Below are positions 1-7,974 of a stretch of DNA of 64,000 nucleotides, one piece after another. This DNA is from Erythrobacter sp. (GTDB lineage Bacteria > Pseudomonadota > Alphaproteobacteria > Sphingomonadales > Sphingomonadaceae), in the NCBI GenBank assembly GCA_024642565.1, contig JAHEAV010000012.1, forward strand, positions 16,401 through 80,400. Reading direction: 5' to 3'. Numbering within the stretch: position 1 is the stretch's first letter; every line of letters begins with the position of its first letter. The position numbers were made by a program, and so were the translations under genes. Under the pieces are notes generated by a model. That model was not told where the DNA came from, did not search any database, and saw only the letters and a list, made by a program, of their open reading frames with translations.

Positions 1-456
1 ACCGATGTGCTGCTGACGCGGGGCGCCAGCCATGTTTTTGCGGTCGATAGCGGCACGAACCAGCTTGCCTGGAAATTACGGCAAGACCCCCGTGTGACGG
101 TGCTGGAACAGACGAGCGCCCGGATACTTACAACGCAGCAAATCAATCGCTCCTGCAATTGGGTGGTGTGCGATGCCTCCTTCATTGCGCTGCATAAAGT
201 GTTGGAAGTGCCGCTGAAGATTTGTGCGCCTGAATCCCGGTTGGTTGCGTTGATCAAACCGCAATTCGAAGTTGGCCGGGAAGAAGTCGGCAAGGGCGGA
301 GTGGTTCGCGATTCTGTCTTGCACGAACGGGTGTGCAGCGAAGTCAGCGGCTGGCTGTCCGAAATCGGCTGGACTGTGGAAGGGATAGTCGAAAGCCCGA
401 TTACCGGACCGGAAGGAAACGTCGAATTTCTCATTTCGGCCTTGCGGGGCATTTAA
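1..456 (+). CDS. tlyA: TlyA-family rRNA methyltransferase, C-terminal part
   Basis: The frame is open from base 1 to the TAA at 454-456, giving 151 residues; the start codon and the N-terminal S4 RNA-binding domain lie outside the window. The first residues (TDVLLTRGA) continue the SAM-binding glycine motif of the TlyA/FtsJ-like Rossmann fold, and IKPQFEV and SPITGPEGN are typical of the C-terminal half. Family members methylate ribosomal RNA at 2'-O positions; the older label is hemolysin A. The family call is firm, but the exact rRNA target is not known from sequence. Confidence 0.85.
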   Translation, partial: TDVLLTRGASHVFAVDSGTNQLAWKLRQDPRVTVLEQTSARILTTQQINRSCNWVVCDASFIALHKVLEVPLKICAPESRLVALIKPQFEVGREEVGKGGVVRDSVLHERVCSEVSGWLSEIGWTVEGIVESPITGPEGNVEFLISALRGI

Positions 457-577
457 TATGTCACTGCGAAAGGGGTCAATGCGGGACAGGCGCAAGGCCT
501 CTGTTGCGCGCCACCGACTGCAAGGCCACTATCATGGCAATGCGAATCATCATGGGTTCAGCGCCTGAGGACGTCGA

Positions 578-1132
578 ATGAATGTAATTGCTTCCCGCGG
601 TCAACTTCGTGCCAGTTTTTTCCGCTGGTCGCTTCTGACAGTGCCCTCGGTAATGCTGGCCGGCTTCCTATCTGGCCGTTTGGCAGGTTCCGGGCCTGGC
701 AATCCATGGTTCGATGCCTTGGTAAAACCGGACATCTATCCCCCGCCAGCCGCTTTCGGGATTGTCTGGAGCATCCTTTATCTGATGATGGGCATTGCCT
801 TGGCAATGATCTGTTCGGCGTGGGGTGCCCGGGGGCGCGCCGTTGCGATCACGGTATTTCTCGTGCAGGTGATCCTTAATCTGGCCTGGACTCCGCTGTT
901 CTTCGGCGCTCATCAGATAAGTTTCGCCTTATACCTCCTTGCGGCGCTGGATGTGATGGTATTGGTGACGATCATCGCATTCTGGCGGGTTCGCAAGCTG
1001 GCAGCGGTGCTACTGGTTCCGTATCTTGCCTGGGTACTCTTCGCGACGGCGCTCAATTACGAATTCCTGCTGTTGAACGGGGAATCTGACGGTGCAAACG
1101 GTGCAAGTTCGTCCCAGCGATTCGAGATTTGA
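578..1132 (+). CDS. tspO: TspO/MBR family tryptophan-rich sensory protein
   Basis: A 184-residue membrane protein with five predicted hydrophobic helices. Family hallmarks are visible: WFDALVKPDIYPPP near residue 44, a VWSILYLMMG helix, NLAWTPLFFGAH in the middle and PYLAWVLFATALN near the C-terminus. TspO proteins bind porphyrins and related tetrapyrroles; in photosynthetic alphaproteobacteria they influence pigment gene expression. The C-terminal 15 residues are Ser/Gly/Asn-rich and beyond the usual family length. It stands about 120 bp after tlyA on the same strand, with no other obvious partner. Family assignment is confident; the physiological ligand is not shown. Confidence 0.9.
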   Translation: MNVIASRGQLRASFFRWSLLTVPSVMLAGFLSGRLAGSGPGNPWFDALVKPDIYPPPAAFGIVWSILYLMMGIALAMICSAWGARGRAVAITVFLVQVILNLAWTPLFFGAHQISFALYLLAALDVMVLVTIIAFWRVRKLAAVLLVPYLAWVLFATALNYEFLLLNGESDGANGASSSQRFEI

Positions 1133-1169
1133 TCTTGCCGAAGCCGGGTGCGCGCGCCACATAGCCACC

Positions 1170-1415
1170 ATGCAAAGCCAGAACCCCTTGATCGCCGACT
1201 TCGTCAAACTCGCCAACAGCGCCGCAGGCACGTTTGCGGGAATGACCCGTGAAGCCCGCGAAAGCGCTCGCGAGCGCTTGAAGGAAGCCATGGGCGGTCT
1301 CGAATTCGTCAGCCGCGAAGAATTCGATGCAGTGAAAGATATGGCCGCCAAGGCACGAGAAGAAAACGAGAAATTGGCAGAAAGACTCGCTGCAATCGAA
1401 GCGAAATTGAAGTAA
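1170..1415 (+). CDS. UbiK-like accessory factor (BMFP domain)
   Basis: An 81-residue protein starting MQSQNPLIADF. The N-terminus (FVKLANSAAGTFAGMTREAR) and the charged C-terminal half, rich in Glu, Lys and Arg with a coiled-coil pattern ending ERLAAIEAKLK, match the BMFP/UbiK family. In enterobacteria UbiK helps aerobic ubiquinone synthesis and binds membrane lipids. An upstream in-frame ATG at 1092 would overlap the end of tspO and add residues outside the family, so the ATG at 1170 was chosen. The ubiquinone role here is an inference from the family. Confidence 0.8.
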   Translation: MQSQNPLIADFVKLANSAAGTFAGMTREARESARERLKEAMGGLEFVSREEFDAVKDMAAKAREENEKLAERLAAIEAKLK

Positions 1416-1498
1416 CACTTTCTTGCCGCGTGGCGCCAGAAGGTTTGGCGTTTTCAAGTCCCTTTGCGCCTTTGCGTAACTCATCCTAGACCAGTCCG

Positions 1499-2107
1499 AT
1501 GCAGCTCCGCGCTCCCGCCATCCTACTGTCCGCCAGACCGCATGGCGAAACCGCGGTAATTGTCCGTATGCTGACCGAACAGGAAGGTCTGGTCGCGGGA
1601 TATGTCGCGGGCGGACGGGGACGAAATTTGCGCCCCGTCGTGATCCCCGGCAATCGGGTTGCGGTTGATCTGCGTTCAAAATCCGACAGCCAATTGCCCT
1701 TTGCAACTTTGGAACTTGTGCAGAGCCGTGGGCCATGGCTTTCTGAACCCCTGCCGGCGGCGGCGATTTCATGGGTATGCGCGCTCAGTGCCACGGTTTT
1801 GCCGGAGAGGAATTCCTATCCGGGCCTCTATCTGGCCTTGTCCGCATTGCTCGATGCCATATGCCAGGCGCCTTCTGCGCGGGGGTGGGCAGAGGCGCTG
1901 GTCGCCTACGAAATACTGCTTTTGCGCGAACTTGGTTATGGCGGCGGGCCGCGACCGGCGGCTGGTGATTTTGCGGCGACCCTTGCTGCATTCGAGGCCT
2001 TGGCAGAGCCGATCCATCACTACCTGCTTGCCGACCGCAAAGGCGATGTTATGGCGGCGCGCGCCTTGCTGGGAAACCGGCTGGCGCGGATGAATGACCA
2101 GGGATAG
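1499..2107 (+). CDS. recO: DNA repair protein RecO
   Basis: A 202-residue protein with the N-terminal OB-fold start typical of RecO (ILLSARPHGETAVIVRMLTEQEG and VAGYVAGGRG) and a helical second half including WAEALVAYEILLLRELGYG. RecO works with RecR to load RecA on SSB-coated single strands during recombinational repair. It is shorter than the roughly 240-residue family norm, and the C-terminal cysteine cluster found in many RecO proteins is missing. It overlaps no gene but ends 4 bases before the leuB start, so the two are probably co-transcribed. Confidence 0.88.
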   Translation: MQLRAPAILLSARPHGETAVIVRMLTEQEGLVAGYVAGGRGRNLRPVVIPGNRVAVDLRSKSDSQLPFATLELVQSRGPWLSEPLPAAAISWVCALSATVLPERNSYPGLYLALSALLDAICQAPSARGWAEALVAYEILLLRELGYGGGPRPAAGDFAATLAAFEALAEPIHHYLLADRKGDVMAARALLGNRLARMNDQG

Positions 2108-2111
2108 CTGC

Positions 2112-3170
2112 ATGAGAATCGCGATATTAGCAGGCGACGGGATCGGGCCGGAAGTAACGCGCGAAGCTGTGCGCGTGATCCAAACGCTCGATTTGCCTGG
2201 ACTAACCCTGGTGGAGGGCGATGTTGGCGCTGCGGCCTACAAGACGCAGCGCCATCCGCTTCCGGTTGAAACACTGGAAATGGTGAAATCCTGCGATGCG
2301 GCGTTGTTCGGAGCGGTGGGTGATCCTGCCTGCGACCATCTGGAGCGGCACCTGCGCCCGGAACAGGCCGTATTGGGCCTGCGCGCGGAACTTGGTCTGT
2401 TTGCAAATTTGCGCCCTGCGACCACCTTTGCGGGCCTTGAAGGCATGTCGGCACTGCGCCCCGAGATTGCGCGCCAGATCGATTTGCTGATCGTCCGCGA
2501 GCTTAATGGCGATGTCTATTTCGGCGAAAAGGGAATGCGCACCACGGCTGACGGGCGGCGCGAAGGGTGGGATATGATGTCCTATGCCGAAGATGAGGTT
2601 CGCCGCATTGCCCATGCCGGGTTCCGCGCGGCGCAGTCCCGCAGGCAGCGGCTGACCAGCGTGGACAAGGCCAATGTTCTGGAAACCAGCCAGTTGTGGC
2701 GCGATGTGGTGAGTGAAGTTGCCGCAGAATATCCTGATGTGACGCTGGACCATCTCTATGTCGACAATGCCGCGATGCAGCTGGTGCGCGCGCCCGGCCA
2801 GTTTGACGTTATCGTGACCGGCAATCTGTTCGGCGATATTCTGTCCGATCAGGCCAGCATGTGCGTTGGTTCGATCGGCCTGCTTGCCAGCGCATCGCTT
2901 GGTAATCGCCAGACGCAATTCGGAACGTTCGGGCTCTACGAACCGATCCACGGCAGTGCGCCCGATATTGCCGGGCAGGGCAGAGCCAATCCGATGGCGG
3001 CAATTCTCAGTGCTGCCATGATGCTGCGCCACAGTTTCAGCCGTGAAGCGGAAGCCGTCCGGATAGAGGCAGCGGTTGCCAGCGCGCTTGCCGCCGGTGT
3101 TCACGGCAGTGATCTTGGCGGTACTTTTGGAACAGCCGCCATCGGCGATGCTGTGCTTGAACGGCTATAA
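2112..3170 (+). CDS. leuB: 3-isopropylmalate dehydrogenase
   Basis: A 352-residue NAD-dependent dehydrogenase that oxidises and decarboxylates 3-isopropylmalate in leucine synthesis. Seen: the N-terminal AGDGIGPEV motif, [29 protein letters not shown] and the family signature around [43 protein letters not shown] near the C-terminus is the nucleotide-binding end of the fold. The ATG at 2112 follows recO by 4 bases and gives the standard N-terminus; an in-frame ATG at 2094 would overlap recO and add six foreign residues. Confidence 0.95.
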   Translation: MRIAILAGDGIGPEVTREAVRVIQTLDLPGLTLVEGDVGAAAYKTQRHPLPVETLEMVKSCDAALFGAVGDPACDHLERHLRPEQAVLGLRAELGLFANLRPATTFAGLEGMSALRPEIARQIDLLIVRELNGDVYFGEKGMRTTADGRREGWDMMSYAEDEVRRIAHAGFRAAQSRRQRLTSVDKANVLETSQLWRDVVSEVAAEYPDVTLDHLYVDNAAMQLVRAPGQFDVIVTGNLFGDILSDQASMCVGSIGLLASASLGNRQTQFGTFGLYEPIHGSAPDIAGQGRANPMAAILSAAMMLRHSFSREAEAVRIEAAVASALAAGVHGSDLGGTFGTAAIGDAVLERL

Positions 3171-3174
3171 TCCC

Positions 3175-4269
3175 ATGACCCTGAAACTTGCGATCATTCT
3201 GCCTACGCTTGACGAGCGTGAGAATCTGGCTCCGCTGGTGGCGCGGCTCGAAGCGGCGCTCGGCCCGGACGGCTGGGAAGCGATTTTTGTCGATGATGAC
3301 AGTGCCGATGGTACCGCTGATGCCGCCCGCGATCTGGCACTGGCAGACAGCCGGATCCGCATCATCCACCGGATCGGAAGGCGCGGGCTTGCCTCTGCCG
3401 CGATTGAGGGATTCTGCGCGACTGCCGCGCCATTTGCAGCGGTGATGGATGCCGATCACCAACACGATCCGGTTCTGCTCAAGGCGATGCTCGACGCCGT
3501 CGAATCGGGTGAATGCGATATTGCGGTCGCCTCGCGCTTTGTCGAAGGTGGCAGTGCCGCTGGGCTTGCCAATGCCCGCCGCGAGCAGGGCTCGAACCTG
3601 GCCAATCGTCTGGCACGGCGGCTTACCGGGGTGACTTTAAGCGATCCGATGAGCGGATATTTCCTCACCCGGACCACCACGGTCCGTGCGCTGGCGCCGC
3701 GCCTTTCGGGCATCGGTTTCAAGATATTGCTCGATATTCTTGCCACTTCGAACCCGCCGCTGATTGTGCGTGAGTTTCCGCTGCAATTTGCCACGCGCCG
3801 TGCGGGTGAAAGCAAGCTGGACCGGGCGGTGGCATTCGAATTTCTGGTTGGGCTCTACGAACGCAGTTTTGGCCAGATGGTGCCGACACGCTTTGCCCTG
3901 TTCGGCACGGTCGGTGCGCTGGGCGTGGCTGCGCATATGCTTGTCCTCAGCCTGCTGTTCGTGGTGGCCGGTGAAGGGTTCGCACTGGCCACGGCCATCG
4001 CAACCTTTGCGGCGATGACATTCAACTTCTGGCTTAACAACTGGCTGACCTATCGTGACCAGCGGCTGCGCGGCATGGGTGCTCTGATGGGCGGGTGGCT
4101 TCGTTTCTGCGGTACCTGTTCGGTCGGTGCGTTGGCCAACGTCGCTGTGGCTACCCTGCTGCAGGGACGCGGCGTACATTGGGTGCTGGCCGCGCTGGCG
4201 GGCATAGTAATCGGTTCGGTGTGGAATTATGCCCTGTCGAGCAAATTTGTCTGGGGCCGCTTTCGCTAG
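3175..4269 (+). CDS. GT2 polyprenol-phosphate glycosyltransferase fused to GtrA domain
   Basis: A 364-residue two-domain protein. Residues 1-230 are a GT-A family 2 transferase of the dolichol-phosphate mannose synthase type: LAIILPTLDERENL, VDDDSADGT and the metal-binding DADHQHD. The rest has four hydrophobic helices of the GtrA type, including FNFWLNNWLTYRD. Such proteins load a sugar on polyprenyl phosphate and probably help present it across the membrane. It begins 4 bases after leuB and converges, with a 4-base overlap, on a PMT-type glycosyltransferase that could use its product. The sugar and the final acceptor cannot be read from sequence. Confidence 0.88.
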   Translation: MTLKLAIILPTLDERENLAPLVARLEAALGPDGWEAIFVDDDSADGTADAARDLALADSRIRIIHRIGRRGLASAAIEGFCATAAPFAAVMDADHQHDPVLLKAMLDAVESGECDIAVASRFVEGGSAAGLANARREQGSNLANRLARRLTGVTLSDPMSGYFLTRTTTVRALAPRLSGIGFKILLDILATSNPPLIVREFPLQFATRRAGESKLDRAVAFEFLVGLYERSFGQMVPTRFALFGTVGALGVAAHMLVLSLLFVVAGEGFALATAIATFAAMTFNFWLNNWLTYRDQRLRGMGALMGGWLRFCGTCSVGALANVAVATLLQGRGVHWVLAALAGIVIGSVWNYALSSKFVWGRFR

Positions 4270-5540
4270 CGCCAGCCTTTTAGCCACATCCATTGATTAT
4301 AGCTGTCCGGCCCGGCAAGCGGCGCGGCACTGATGATCGGATAAAACCAGGCGAACATGGCCAAGCTGCCGATCACAACGGCCAGAGGCAGCCAGCGTTT
4401 GCCGTGACGCCAGAGTTCGTCCAGTGCCAGTGCCAGCCCTGCCATCAGAAAGCAGCTGGGCAGGAAGTAATGGTAATAAAACTGGATCGGCTTTGTCGCG
4501 ATGATCCAGAAGCCCAGACTGGCTGCGTAAAATACAAACACAGCCAGCGCGTCCCACCGTTTGCGGAACAGGCCCACCCATCCGCACCACAGCATCGCTG
4601 GCAATCCCAACAGCATGGTCAGGGGATTGCCGATCAGCAGGATGCCGCGCTGTGCCCCGTCAGCCTGTTCGTAAAGATACCAGATCGCCCGCAGATTGAG
4701 GACCCATTGGGGCCAGATGCTCTGGTAGGGATGGGGTTTGACCACACTCCCCTGCAAGGCGTAAATCTTCTGGTGCAGGGCGACAAACCCGCCCAGCTGG
4801 GCAGGGTCTGTAGCCAGAAAGAATGTGGGCAGAAATGTCAGCCAGTACGTCAGGAGCGGTACCGCGCCCAGCCATAGCGCGGCTTCCAGTAAAGTCATTC
4901 CCGGCACCGGAATTCCCCGGCGGCTGAGAAGCAAACGCCGCCGTCCGGCCATCGCACGCATGACCAGAAAACCAAGACCGGGTAGCATTGCCAGCGGGAC
5001 CGCATTCCACTTTGCCCCCATGGCCAGACCCAAAGCCACGCCGGCGATGGCCAGTCTCAGCCGCCCGGTTTCAGGTTGGCGCATGGCACCGGCCAATTGC
5101 CACAACGCCACGGAAAAGAAGCAGACCATGTAAATGTCCAGCATCGCGATCCGCGAATGGACAAATAGCAGGAAATTTGTGGCTATCAGGATGCCCGCTG
5201 TCAGGCTGGCAAATCGCGATTGGTTGGTAAACCACACCGCGCGGCACAAGGAAAATAAAGCTGTCGCCCCGGCGATCAGCGAGAAGAAGCGCCAACCGAG
5301 CGGATTATCGCCGAAAAGTGCAATGCCCGCGCCAATGAATTCCTTGCCGACCAGTGGGTGTTCGCGGTTGAGCCACTGCGTTTCCTCCAGCAGCGCGCGC
5401 GCTGCGGGGAGATAGTGGATTTCATCGAAATAGGGCGCAGAAGGGATGGACAGGCGGATCCAGCACAAGGCCGCAAAGCCCAGCGCCAGCAGGACAGTCC
5501 AGCCAAGCGGATCACGCGGTTGAATCTGTGGTTGGCGCAT
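4266..5540 (-). CDS. PMT-family (ArnT/GT39-like) integral membrane glycosyltransferase
   Basis: A 424-residue protein with about ten hydrophobic segments. The first loop carries YFDEIHYLPAARALL, the acidic motif characteristic of PMT/ArnT-type transferases that take sugars from lipid-phosphate carriers, followed by NREHPLVGKEF, also typical. LDIYMVCFF and GLAMGAKWNAVPL fit the second helical block. The C-terminus (PDSYNQWMWLKGWR) ends 4 bases inside the convergent GT2-GtrA gene. I infer a donor-consumer pair with that neighbour, glycosylating an envelope protein or lipid. The acceptor is unknown. Confidence 0.85.
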   Translation of the reverse strand: MRQPQIQPRDPLGWTVLLALGFAALCWIRLSIPSAPYFDEIHYLPAARALLEETQWLNREHPLVGKEFIGAGIALFGDNPLGWRFFSLIAGATALFSLCRAVWFTNQSRFASLTAGILIATNFLLFVHSRIAMLDIYMVCFFSVALWQLAGAMRQPETGRLRLAIAGVALGLAMGAKWNAVPLAMLPGLGFLVMRAMAGRRRLLLSRRGIPVPGMTLLEAALWLGAVPLLTYWLTFLPTFFLATDPAQLGGFVALHQKIYALQGSVVKPHPYQSIWPQWVLNLRAIWYLYEQADGAQRGILLIGNPLTMLLGLPAMLWCGWVGLFRKRWDALAVFVFYAASLGFWIIATKPIQFYYHYFLPSCFLMAGLALALDELWRHGKRWLPLAVVIGSLAMFAWFYPIISAAPLAGPDSYNQWMWLKGWR

Positions 5541-5615
5541 TGCACTGTGCCAATAGGCAGCCGCGCGACCGCCGACAAGCAGGAACGCGCCCGAAAGCCC
5601 CGGAAAGCAGGGGAT

Positions 5616-6008
5616 TCAGCCGGTTTGTGCCGCCCGGCGTTCCAGCCACAGCAACCGCGCAACCATCGGCAGCAGACCAATGGACGCGGTGAGGCCGATA
5701 ATCAGCACCCACGGCATCGGGCGCATACCGACTGCGCGGGCGCGGGGCAGGATCAGGAACACCGCAATGCCGAGCGAGAATATCAAATCGTACCACACCT
5801 GCACGCCCCACAGATTTGCGGAATGATTGACGATGAAACCTATCGGCCCTTCCGCCCAGATCGTTACCGCGGTGAAGCCGAGAAAACCCCCGCCAAGCAT
5901 AGCCGGGAGTACAGGCGAATCGCTCACATTTCGCGCAAATGCGAAATAGATCACCATCAAGACTGCGGCGATGCCGCCTGCAAGAAACAGAATTTCGGTG
6001 GGAAGCAT
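5616..6008 (-). CDS. Small four-helix membrane protein, probable TetR target
   Basis: A 130-residue protein with four hydrophobic stretches (near residues 5-25, 36-52, 70-90 and 98-120) and few charges; I do not recognise a characterised family. The N-terminus (MLPTEILFLAGGIAAVLM) is a membrane anchor rather than a cleavable signal. It is divergent from a TetR-family gene, and the 83-base gap holds two perfect 16-base palindromes, so it is the likely regulated target. It could be a small transporter-like protein or a stress-related membrane protein; no catalytic motif was seen. Confidence 0.7.
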   Translation of the reverse strand: MLPTEILFLAGGIAAVLMVIYFAFARNVSDSPVLPAMLGGGFLGFTAVTIWAEGPIGFIVNHSANLWGVQVWYDLIFSLGIAVFLILPRARAVGMRPMPWVLIIGLTASIGLLPMVARLLWLERRAAQTG

Positions 6009-6038
6009 TCGTAGTCTCCTCTCAGGCCAGTGCCCTTA

Positions 6039-6054
6039 TGTAGCAACTGCTACA
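6039..6054. promoter_or_regulatory. TetR-type operator 1
   Basis: The 16-base site TGTAGCAACTGCTACA is a perfect palindrome with 7-base arms and a 2-base centre. It lies 30 bases upstream of the minus-strand membrane protein start and 37 bases upstream of the TetR start, where repressor binding would block both divergent promoters. Operator function is inferred from position and symmetry. Confidence 0.7.
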
Positions 6055-6066
6055 CTTGTGCCATTA

Positions 6067-6082
6067 TGTAGCGCCCGCTACA
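6067..6082. promoter_or_regulatory. TetR-type operator 2
   Basis: TGTAGCGCCCGCTACA is a second perfect 16-base palindrome with the same outer half-sites (TGTAGC and GCTACA) as the first. The two sites are 28 bases apart start to start, close to three helical turns, so both may be bound on nearly the same face. It ends 9 bases before the TetR ATG, which fits autorepression. Confidence 0.7.
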
Positions 6083-6091
6083 AGCCCCTAA

Positions 6092-6637
6092 ATGAGCAAA
6101 GCTGCACTCGATCGCCAATCCATGCTGACGGCCATGGCTGCGCATGTGATGCTGAATGGTCTGGCAAACGCCAGTCTCCGCCCGCTGGCAAAGGCGGCAG
6201 GGACCAGTGACCGGATGCTGATTTATCATTTCGGCAACAAGGAAGGGGTCATCGCCGCGCTGCTCGATTTTCTGGCAGAAGCCTATATCGGAACGCTTGA
6301 TAACGTGCTGCCTGACGGGCGCCAGCTTAGCCGGGCTGAGTATCTGGACCAGCTTTCCCGGCACACGCGCGGGCCAGCGTTTCAGCCTTATGCGGCGCTG
6401 TGGTGGGACATCGTTTCCGGCGCGGCGCGGGGCAATGCTTCCTATCGTGAAAGCGCGGGCCGGGTGATGGCCAAGATGCTGGCTTTTGTGGAAAGCCACG
6501 CACCGGTCGGCGATGCAGATCCCGCCGCAACCGCACGTTTCATGCTGACCCTGATCGAAGGGGCGCAGATGCTTGATGCGATAGGGTGCAGCGATATTGC
6601 CGATCTCGCGCTTGCCCGCGCCTTTTGTGCCGACTAA
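6092..6637 (+). CDS. TetR-family transcriptional regulator
   Basis: A 181-residue regulator. The N-terminal 60 residues form the TetR helix-turn-helix: SLRPLAKAAGTSDRMLIYHFGNKEGVIAALL has the usual recognition helix and the YHFGNKE end of the domain. The C-terminal ligand domain is too variable to give an inducer. The gene is divergent from a small membrane protein, with two matching palindromes between them, so it probably represses both itself and that gene. The metZ gene starts 29 bases downstream on the same strand and may be partly co-transcribed, but a role in sulfur regulation is not shown. Confidence 0.88.
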   Translation: MSKAALDRQSMLTAMAAHVMLNGLANASLRPLAKAAGTSDRMLIYHFGNKEGVIAALLDFLAEAYIGTLDNVLPDGRQLSRAEYLDQLSRHTRGPAFQPYAALWWDIVSGAARGNASYRESAGRVMAKMLAFVESHAPVGDADPAATARFMLTLIEGAQMLDAIGCSDIADLALARAFCAD

Positions 6638-6666
6638 GCAGCGGCCACTATGCAAAAGACCCAATC

Positions 6667-7875
6667 ATGAAAAAGACCAGCGGAATGGACCGGGCCGTGA
6701 CCGGCAAATGGCGCCCTGCCACCCAGGCGGTGCGCGGCGGCACCTGGCGCAGCGAACATGGCGAAACCAGCGAAGCGCTGTTTCTGACCAGCGGTTATAC
6801 TTACGATGATGCGGCCACTGTTGCCGCACGTTTTGCCGGCGAAGCGGAAGGGATGACCTATTCCCGCCTGCAGAACCCGACCGTGGCCATGCTGGAAGAA
6901 CGCATTGCCTTGATGGAAGGGGCAGAGGCCTGCCGCGCTCAGGCAAGCGGGATGGCGGCGATGACTGCGGCCTTGTTGTGCCAATTGTCGGCAGGCGATC
7001 ATGTGGTGGCCGCGCGCGCTGCATTCGGTTCATGCCGCTGGTTGGTGGATCATCTCCTGCCGCGCTTCGGGATTGAAACCAGCGTGATTGACAGCGCTGA
7101 TGATGACGCGTGGGAAGCGGCAATCCGGCCGAACACAAAGGTGTTCTTCTTCGAGAGTCCGGCCAATCCCACCCTCGACATTGTCGATATTGCCCATGTT
7201 TGCGGCATTGCCAGGGCAAACGGTATTACCAGTGTGGTCGATAATGCGTTTTGTTCACCAGTGCTGCAGCGGCCGCTCGAATTTGGTGCCGATGTCGTTG
7301 CCTATTCCGCGACCAAGTTGATGGACGGGCAGGGCCGCGTGCTTGCCGGTGCCGTCTGCGGGACTGAGCAATGGGTCAACGAAATGCTGTTGCCATTCCA
7401 GCGTAACACGGGGCCGAATATCTCGCCCTTTAACGCGTGGGTGGTGCTGAAAGGCCTGGAAACCCTGTCCCTTCGCGCGCACCAGCAAAGCGAGAACGCG
7501 CTCAAGCTGGGGCAGTTCATGGAAGGCCGCGTACCCGTGATGCTCCATCCGGGTCTGCCCAGCCACCCGCGGCATGAACTTGCCATGCGCCAGATGGATG
7601 CCTGCGGCCCGATTTTCAGCTTCATCGTGGATGGAGGGCGGGCTCAGGCCCATGCCATTCTCGACGCTTTGGAACTGATCGATATCTCCAACAATATCGG
7701 CGATGCACGCAGCCTGATGTGCCACCCTGCCAGCACAACCCATGCCAGCATGGGGGAAGAAGCCCGTGCTGAAATGGGCGTGGCCGAAGGGATGTTGCGG
7801 ATCAATGTCGGGCTGGAAGACGTCGATGATCTGATCGAGGATATGGACCGCGCGCTGAAAATTGCAGGGCTATAG
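6667..7875 (+). CDS. metZ: O-succinylhomoserine sulfhydrylase
   Basis: A 402-residue PLP enzyme of the Cys/Met metabolism family. It makes homocysteine from an acylated homoserine and sulfide. Seen: MTYSRLQNPTVAMLEERIA, ESPANPTLDIVDI, the cofactor aspartate in VVDNAF (about residue 192) and the PLP lysine in YSATKLMDG (about residue 217). The C-terminal GEEARAEMGVAEGMLRINVGLED is typical of the MetZ group. The ATG at 6667 gives the expected length; upstream in-frame starts would lie in tetR. No riboswitch fits in the 29-base gap before it. MetB or MetC-like activity is a less likely alternative. Confidence 0.9.
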   Translation: MKKTSGMDRAVTGKWRPATQAVRGGTWRSEHGETSEALFLTSGYTYDDAATVAARFAGEAEGMTYSRLQNPTVAMLEERIALMEGAEACRAQASGMAAMTAALLCQLSAGDHVVAARAAFGSCRWLVDHLLPRFGIETSVIDSADDDAWEAAIRPNTKVFFFESPANPTLDIVDIAHVCGIARANGITSVVDNAFCSPVLQRPLEFGADVVAYSATKLMDGQGRVLAGAVCGTEQWVNEMLLPFQRNTGPNISPFNAWVVLKGLETLSLRAHQQSENALKLGQFMEGRVPVMLHPGLPSHPRHELAMRQMDACGPIFSFIVDGGRAQAHAILDALELIDISNNIGDARSLMCHPASTTHASMGEEARAEMGVAEGMLRINVGLEDVDDLIEDMDRALKIAGL

Positions 7876-7974
7876 TCCATCGCTAAAGGCGCGGCCAAAG
7901 CTGCGGCGATTTAATGGCTTGCCAATATCTATCATAGGGTTACTCCTGCGCGCCGTACGGTAGCAGGGGGTATT

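Noticed and set aside
2202..3104. 300-codon minus-strand frame opposite leuB
   Set aside because: Shadow of leuB; composition is His/Gln/Arg-rich with no family resemblance.
6638..6666. SAM-responsive riboswitch before metZ
   Set aside because: Only 29 bases separate tetR and metZ, too short for a SAM-II type element.
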